Source of the DNA: Spongilla lacustris
Lineage: Eukaryota > Porifera > Demospongiae > Spongillida > Spongillidae
Assembly: GCA_949361645.1 (NCBI GenBank)
Contig: OX442416.1
Location: forward strand, 20,285,530 to 20,349,529
Direction: 5' to 3'
Length of the DNA stretch: 64,000 bases
In this document: positions 58,312 to 64,000 of the stretch, piece by piece
Numbering within the stretch: the first letter of the stretch is position 1
Layout of the letters: each line of letters opens with the position of its first letter
The notes under the pieces: model-generated
Told to the model about the DNA's origin: nothing
The model's database searches: none
Seen by the model: the letters and a program-made list of their open reading frames with translations, nothing else
Position numbers and translations under genes: made by a program

Positions 58312-58330
58312 ATATATATATATATATAAT
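58312..58330. repeat. (TA)n at the right boundary of the transposon array
   Basis: Nineteen bases of AT alternation, then unique host sequence (GTGTGATGATTATG). The stretch to 58817 is AT-rich, and I see nothing further in it. Confidence 0.8.
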
Positions 58331-58817
58331 GTGTGATGATTATGTAATGGTATCAGTTACATGCTTTAGTTATATCTGATACCTGCAGATGTTCTTCCAA
58401 GAAATTCTACATCTATTGGGAATATTTGGTGCTCATTAAAACCGTTCCTATCTCGAGTTACACTCACCCAGCTGCAGGGAAAAAAACTGTTAGAGGTGAA
58501 AAATAAGCCTGGGAACGTGAACAGTAGGAACTTTTTAACTTTTTAATCATCTGGGTCTGGCAACTTGAACAAAAAATTTAAATGATCGTCTTTCCCATCT
58601 GGTTTGATAGCTATTCGTTTCTTGTTACGCGAGTTATACGAGGGTCACATTTTTAATAACTTCATGGTTACTAACGTAACTATCAATAGTGATTTGTTTA
58701 TGATATTACCAATATTGCATAAGTACCTGAATACTTCTAATGCGTCATTTACAGCATTTACTCATTGTTCTCAAGATTCAGATTCATTTGAATGCTGTAA
58801 TTTGTCTCTTATTTCAG

Positions 58818-59232
58818 ATGGCAGAAGGGTTGAGGTTGGTGGAACTGCGGATTTCACATCTGTTTCTGGAGACCCTTTTAGTATGTTAGAGCACTGTGTA
58901 TCATGTGCTAAATTAACCACAACCTCTTGTCCCCAGTGGAGGATGACTTGATGGATGTGATGGAGGAGGTGATGGATATGGCAGCAAGATGGAGGCCACT
59001 GGGACTGGCCCTGAGGCTTAGAGCTGCAGAGTTGGAAACCATCTTCTCAAAGAACCACACTGACCCTACAGAATGCCTTAGAGACATGCTTCATTCTTGG
59101 CTACAACAGCACTATGATACCACAAAGTTTGGCCAGCCATCTTGGAGGCTGTTGTGCCAAGCCATACACAAACCAGTTGGAGGCAATAACCCAAGATTGG
59201 CAAAGGAGATTGCTGGACGCCATTACATCTAG
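58818..59232 (+). CDS. Death-domain protein, last two exons (partial)
   Basis: The last exon, 58937-59232, follows the acceptor 'CTTGTCCCCAG' and ends at TAG. It encodes about 98 residues with a death-domain pattern: 'RWRPLGLALRLRAAELETI', then 'CLRDMLHSWLQQ', 'PSWRLLCQAI' and 'LAKEIAGRHYI'. A candidate upstream exon, 58818-58880, lies between the acceptor CTTATTTCAG and the donor GTATGT. It has 63 bases, is flanked by phase-1 introns, and joins in frame as 'VEVGGTADFTSVSGDPF' then 'MEDDLMDVMEE'. Death domains mediate homotypic adaptor contacts in apoptosis and innate immunity. The rest of the protein would lie upstream, possibly beyond the transposon array, so its other domains are unknown. 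Confidence 0.7.
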
Positions 59233-59607
59233 CTAGCTAGGCTAAAGCGTGGGCATACTTTGTAACGTCACTATTTTTTTTTTTTTATCATTATTTTGTT
59301 TCATGTGCAAAATGGTGGTAACTAGGCTGCTACCTGTGCATTGTCCCCAGAGCAATGTGTAAGATGGTGGGGTCATTGCATCCAGGCACAACAAGCTCTG
59401 GCCCTGATAACCTTGTAAAATAAAAATATGTTCACATATTTTTACGTACATGTATGACGTATCCTATACATGTATGCTGCTGTGGATCCGGAGGCTTTTG
59501 CGATACCATAATTTGTCTGTTATATTATATTTCGCTTACATGTAAGGTATACAAGTAAATAAAACGTTGTCTATTTGGTGGTATACAGGATTTCATGACA
59601 ATAGTAG

Positions 59608-61185
59608 TTTATAAAAAATATTCACCCTGTCATCATTGAAATCGAAAATGCCTGTGAGTCCCTATCTTTCAACAAATGGTACTTGGACGATGGTGCTCTG
59701 GCTGGGTCCAAGACTAGCATTGATCAGGCCCTATCTATCTTGAATAATCAGGGGCCCCCCCTTGGCCTATTTCCTAACTTCAGCAAATGTGAACTTTTTT
59801 GCAAAAAACCCCTACCTGACTTTCATGATGCTATCACTACACGCTCAAATGTTCCGAATTTTGTCATTCATGGGTCACCAATTGGAAACAAAAGCTTTTG
59901 TGAAGACTTTGCATCATCAGCCATCAGGGCTTCTAATATCTTGCACCAACAACTGCAGAAACTAGAGGATCCCCAGATTGCCCTAACTCTCCTTCGCCAG
60001 TGTGCTGCCTTCTGCAAGGTCACGCACATTGCACGTACCACACCTCCAAATTTGATTCAATCCGCTCTCACTACATTTGATGATAGTGTCAGAGCCTGCT
60101 TCATGGAGTGCACTGCTATTGACTTGTCACCTAACTGCCCAGCCTGGAAGCAAGCCACGCTGAGCTTATCCCATGGCGGTATGGTCCTTCGATCTGTTTT
60201 CCTCCATTGCTCTGCTGCATACATCAGCTCTATTAGTGCCTCCTTCCCTGACCACATCAATTCACCATACCTCCTCGAGGCCATCAATATTTATAATGCC
60301 CTTGTTTCTCCCAATGAAGCTCTTTCATCAACCTTTGACTCCATCCACACCAATCGACATGTTTTGTCACAGAATCTTGAAGACAAACAGTTTCAATCCC
60401 TCTTGCAAAGCAGCTCCCTGGCTGACCGAGCCCGACTTCTTTCTGTCTCATCCCCACATGCTAGCTCTTGGTTGCGTGTCGCCCCATCACCGGCCTTAGG
60501 CTTGCATTTAACACCATCCGAATGTCAGTTTGCCATCAAATGGTGGCTTGGTATTCAGTTATGTGAGCCCGGCTCTGTGTGTGCCCTTTGCCCTACCAAA
60601 GCCCTTGAGGCTCACCACGCTCTAACATGCAAGAGAGGTAGTGATGTCATTGCGCGTCATAACAACCTTCGCGATACCTTGTATCACCTCTTCAAGAAAG
60701 CCTTATACAACCCTAAGCTGGAAGCTGGCAGTGGTCTTGGTCATGACCAGAAACAATCTAGACCAGCAGACATTCTAGTTAACAACTGGGGCTTCAATGG
60801 CAAACCTGCTGCGTTCGACCTATCTGTGTCGTCTCCGCTAAAACCTGACATAGTTTCCGAAGCGGGACACACAGCAGGCACTGCAGCTTTTGCCACAGAA
60901 CAGCGAAAGATACTAGCAAATTCTGGGATTTGTGCAGAACTAGGCTGGAGCTGCATACCGCTTGTTGTCGATTCATTCGGGGCATGGGGCCAACTTGCCT
61001 CTGGCTCTGACACCTTCAAGAAACTTGCTTCCCGCCTTTCAGTTCAGGTTAACTCCTCCACTTCCACCACTCTGGACAGCATTTATTCGAGACTAAACCT
61101 TTCCCTTGTGCGCTCGAATGCCAGAGCATTTCTTGCAAGGGCAGGTCCCCGTGCTAAAGTCTCAGATCTCTACTTAGATAGTTGA
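59608..61185 (+). pseudogene. 5'-truncated non-LTR retrotransposon (RT end plus restriction-like endonuclease)
   Basis: The frame is open from just after a TAG at 59605 to TGA at 61183-61185. It begins inside the reverse transcriptase palm: 'SFNKWYLDDGALAGS' has the YxDD catalytic motif. Further on is a C-x2-C-x7-H-x4-C knuckle ('CALCPTKALEAHHALTC'), then 'RHNNLRD', then 'RPADILV' with an aspartate 16 residues later in 'AAFDLSV'. The order knuckle, R/K-H-N/D, P-(x)-D...D matches the restriction-like endonuclease end of R2/NeSL/CRE-type LINEs. The N-terminal part of the RT is missing, as is usual for 5' truncation, while the C-terminal frame is undamaged, so the insertion is young. The exact clade is uncertain. 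Confidence 0.75.
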
Positions 61186-61285
61186 CTCATACATAGTTAC
61201 ATAGTTTACTAGTTAAATATTGAAATTTGTGTTTAACATGTAAAGCTAATGTTTAAACATTAAAAATTAATTTTTTAAAAAAAAA
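61186..61285 (+). other. 3' UTR and A-rich tail of the LINE
   Basis: AT-rich sequence ending in 'TTTTTTAAAAAAAAA' and then GGACGG. This looks like a degenerate poly(A) end. No convincing target-site duplication was found by eye. I see nothing else in 61286-61738 apart from an AT-rich flank. Confidence 0.5.
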
Positions 61286-61738
61286 GGACGGAAACAAAGG
61301 TCTAATAATAAGGGAAGGATTGTTTCCTGTTGAGAAATCCTATATACCACCACCTTTCTCATTAAGAACGTAAATAACTGGATGCTTTTTAATGGCATGA
61401 GTAATGCACTAACTGAATACTGCCTAATCTTGGATGTACATATCTGTCCATGAAAATGTTCAACACTTTATTATTACTAAATAAGATTATTTCTAGCAGC
61501 TTATATAATTACAGGTTATGCCCTTTTATTGATACATAATTAGTGACCACTTTGGCGTGAGCCACATAATAATTCATGGATTGTGCACCGTTATAGGGTA
61601 CATGGCTCAATTGCGTGTGCCGCATGTTTTATTCCATTCATTACCGCCATTTCGATTCTAGTGTGGTATTTATATGGTTATCATATATTACAATATTTAT
61701 AATGATAATGATAATTATCATTATCATTATCATTATAG

Positions 61739-62173
61739 TGAAGCTGGACCTGCAGTACAACGAGCTTACCACAATCCCTCACAACATACTGGAGCTACCT
61801 AACCTCACAGAGCTGAACCTATCGAGTAATAAACTGAAAGAGCTTCCCAAAATCCCTAAATGGACCTCCACACTGACCGTCCTTGATCTGTCCCACAACA
61901 AGCTGACTGAGATTCCTGGAAACCCCATAGCTCCATGCATTCATACCCTCAACCTTGCTGATAATGAATTTCATACTGTCCCCCAGTGTGTCTGCAGCTT
62001 TGTGACCCTGCAGTCACTGGACCTGAGTGATAACAAAGACATCCTGTCTTTGCCTGCACAAATGGGGAGTCTCAGAGAACTTACCAACCTTAACCTGAGA
62101 GGGCTTAAGGATCTCAAATACCCACCAAAGAATGTTCAGAAGGGTGCCAGAGATTGCAGCACCTACCTCCAAA
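61739..62173 (+). CDS. LRR exon of a ROCO-like (LRR-Roc) protein
   Basis: The exon has acceptor 'CATTATCATTATAG' and donor AAA|GTAAGT and is phase 1 at both ends. Its 145 codons hold about six leucine-rich repeats of the typical ~23-residue type ('LTELNLSSNKLKELPKIP', 'LTVLDLSHNKLTEIPG', 'LQSLDLSDNKDILSLP'). The end, 'LKYPPKNVQKGARDCSTYLQ', resembles the linker that leads from the LRRs into the Roc GTPase domain of ROCO proteins. Upstream and downstream exons were not identified. The acceptor sits on a (TAATGA/TCATTA) simple repeat, so the splice site is unusual. A plain LRR protein is possible. Confidence 0.65.
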
Positions 62174-62917
62174 GTAAGTTGCTATCTGCCTATATTATAA
62201 TATATAGAGGTTCTATTATAATTAGATGAAGCTGATATATATGATGTTTGGGGGCAAACAGGATTAACTGTGGGAACAACGGCACAACTTCCACTCTGCA
62301 TGCAAACAGTCAACTGTGGGGGTGGATGTAAGTGAGTGGGAATACAGGCCTACCATAAGGAAGCGTCCCTTCAGGTTCAGCACATATGGGACTACACATA
62401 TTACCATGCAGCTGATGTACACGCCCTAGCCATCAGCCCTAGCCTAAAAGTGCTCCACATACTTCTCCCATGTTATGCAGTGCATTAAATTTATATATAT
62501 TTGCCATTGTGAATAGAGTATGGCAGCACTAAAGTGGGGGAGAGTATCCCATATTGTGATGTGATGGTCAAATTAAGCACTTGAGTGTATGTATTCATAG
62601 TTAGTTTTACAACCGCACATCTGCTCTATACATGTATAACCATGAAGAAAACTTTAGAAACATGTATCATAAGAACAGAACACAGGAAAAAGTATCCCCT
62701 AGTAATTGATTTGTCAGTGTGGTTATGCATTGACAACCACATCACAATATATTTCCTTTATGCTATCTTCTAAGGAAGATGACCTTCAACTAAACTCTAA
62801 TGAGAAACTGTAATCAGCCCAGTGCAGAATTCCTTTAATTTCTATAAATCACCAAATGCAATGAACTGATTCATAAAAACATTAATTGATTGAGGGATTG
62901 TGATCTGTATTTTGCAG
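62174..62917 (+). other. Intron or intergenic sequence
   Basis: AT-rich, with no open frame that I can support and no recognised repeat. The short frame at 62585-62773 has no protein-like features. Confidence 0.4.
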
Positions 62918-62962
62918 GTGGCCCATCTCATAATATTACGTATTATTATGCTGAATACTTTG
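62918..62962 (+). CDS. Candidate 45-bp exon
   Basis: It lies between the acceptor 'TGTATTTTGCAG' and the donor GTGAGC and is 45 bases long, phase 1 at both ends. It encodes 'GPSHNITYYYAEYF'. The matching phase to the neighbouring LRR and FN3 exons supports it, but the length is short enough for chance. I see nothing supportable in 62963-63364. Confidence 0.3.
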
Positions 62963-63364
62963 GTGAGCACAATGTTACTACGCCCTACAGTGTGCCATGA
63001 TAATCTCCAACAGTGAGTGAGTCATGAATTAAACTATATAGGTTCATCTAGATGTGGTCTGTAGAGGTAAAGGTTACATGCCAGTCCCCTGATAGTAGTA
63101 ATACATGTAACACATCTGTATAGAAGGCACACCAAGGACAAAGCTTTGAGGCAAGCCAGGGAAACTATACCTCTTCTTTACCAGCCTGTCCAGGTGCATT
63201 ACACTACACAAAGCATTATGTTAACTGATATTATGTTGGTAATCACGTGGCTCCCACCCTAAGCTACTTTCGTCATAAACAAAACTAATGAAATAAGAAA
63301 CAATATCTATAAAGTTGGAGGCATGAATTTGTGTTAATTTATTTTTGTCTGTTTATTGTTTTAG

Positions 63365-63587
63365 CCACTTTAGTTCCTTCGTCTGTAACAGTGAACAATA
63401 TCACATCCACATCCATGACCATATCATGGCAGCCACCACATGACCCAAATGGTGTCATCAGAAGTTATCTAGTCAGCTACACTCCACATGGTGGAAATGA
63501 ACATCTTCATGCTGTTTTTGGTGGCACTACCAGTACTGAGCTGGCTTCTCTTGAATCACACACTGAGTACACCATTCATGTGTAGTG
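63365..63587 (+). CDS. Fibronectin type III exon, interrupted near its end
   Basis: Acceptor 'TATTGTTTTAG', phase 1. The frame reads 'VPSSVTVNNITSTSMTISW' followed by 'PPHDPNGVIRSYLVSYTPHG' and 'LESHTEYTIHV'. The tryptophan, the P-x-G-x-I-x-x-Y and the L-x-x-x-T-x-Y landmarks of an FN3 domain are all in place. The frame stops at TAG 63586-63588, just where a repeat begins, so the last strand of the domain and the donor site are displaced or lost. The protein is probably extracellular or membrane-bound. Whether it belongs to the same gene as the LRR exon cannot be told. Confidence 0.65.
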
Positions 63588-64000
63588 GCGGATCTAGCAT
63601 AGCCTTGGGGGGGGCGGCAGCCCCCCCCCCCCCCCCCCCCCCATTCACATTAAATGCCGCCCCTGTCATGAAATTGCCGCCCCCCCTCCCCCACCCCCAC
63701 ACACGCATGCGCGCGCACTTCCTACCGTACGTAACGCACGCGCATCTAGAAAGCATACTTTTTGAGTATGTATGTGTGTGGGGGGGGGGGGGGGGGGGGG
63801 GTGGGGGGCAGCGATTTCTTAAAAGTTTCAGTGATTAATTCGCACAGATCTAGATATATACGAAATGTAATCTAATAGCAGAAATTTTATTTAATAACCG
63901 CGAACGTTCCTTCGAAATCTTGCCTGCATATCGCATGTGCATAGGCCAGTGGCGTAGGAGCTGGGGCGGCAGCAGCGGCCATGGCCGCTGAACTTTTTCA
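63588..64000. mobile_element. G/C-rich repeat insertion(s) at the right edge
   Basis: Begins 'AGTGGCGGATCTAGCATAG', a terminus of the kind often seen on hAT-like MITEs, and runs through poly-G, poly-C and a run of about 22 G near 63780-63800. A second similar terminus, 'CAGTGGCGTAGGAGCTGGGG', starts near 63949 and leaves the window. The element class is a guess from the ends. Confidence 0.4.

Noticed and set aside
58604..58951. 115-codon frame before the death-domain exon
   Set aside because: It crosses good splice signals (CAG at 58815-58817, GTATGT at 58881) and reads through an intron. Only the short exon inside it is kept.
59608..61185. DIRS or LTR-type pol
   Set aside because: No tyrosine recombinase, LTR or integrase is present. 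The C-terminal knuckle and PAD...D signature fit an RLE-type LINE better.

Overview
The window is eukaryotic and fits a demosponge-like invertebrate such as Amphimedon. That is an inference from an NLR-type NACHT-LRR gene end with a 58-bp intron, a death-domain exon, a ROCO-type LRR exon and an FN3 exon with phase-1 borders. Host sequence lies only at the two edges (about 1-4096 and 58331-63585). Everything between is a block of DNA transposons of at least 54 kb.

Left edge: the 3' end of an NLR-like gene (2-1448), a duplicated 3' flank with hairpins (1440-2035), short tandem repeats, a possible minus-strand terminal exon (3491-3698) and a 200-N assembly gap (4097-4296).

Centre: six related elements lie end to end, with only 8-25 bp of (TA)n between them. 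A (4297-9631) is a half element cut by the gap. An 818-bp palindrome follows (9654-10471), then B (10484-20902, a 10.4-kb palindrome with no transposase), C (20911-34533), D (34550-48211, a near-identical copy of C) and E (48237-58311, a full element of the A type). All share long terminal inverted repeats (TIRs). In A to E the TIR runs into the 5' leader and start codon of a transposase gene. Only C and D carry that gene intact: 875 codons, with an acidic N terminus, a CxxC and HTH-like region, a core with an 'ADNCVGQNKN' motif and two C-terminal C2H2 fingers. The other copies are frameshifted starts or decayed inverted remnants. The arms are filled with element-specific minisatellites arranged as mirror images around a conserved core that contains TATATAAA and 'ATCAGTACCGATAGGGCAG'.

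How the parts probably work together: one autonomous type (C/D) could mobilise non-autonomous relatives (A, B, E and the 818-bp element) that keep matching ends. Repeated insertion into (TA)n next to existing copies would build the array. The mechanism is inferred; the architecture is read directly from the sequence.

Right edge: two candidate exons ending in a death domain, a 5'-truncated LINE with a restriction-like endonuclease end (about 59608-61285), a ROCO-like LRR exon, a small phase-1 exon, an FN3 exon interrupted near its end by a G/C-rich repeat insertion, and the start of another repeat at the window end. All comparisons were made by eye, without alignment or database search.
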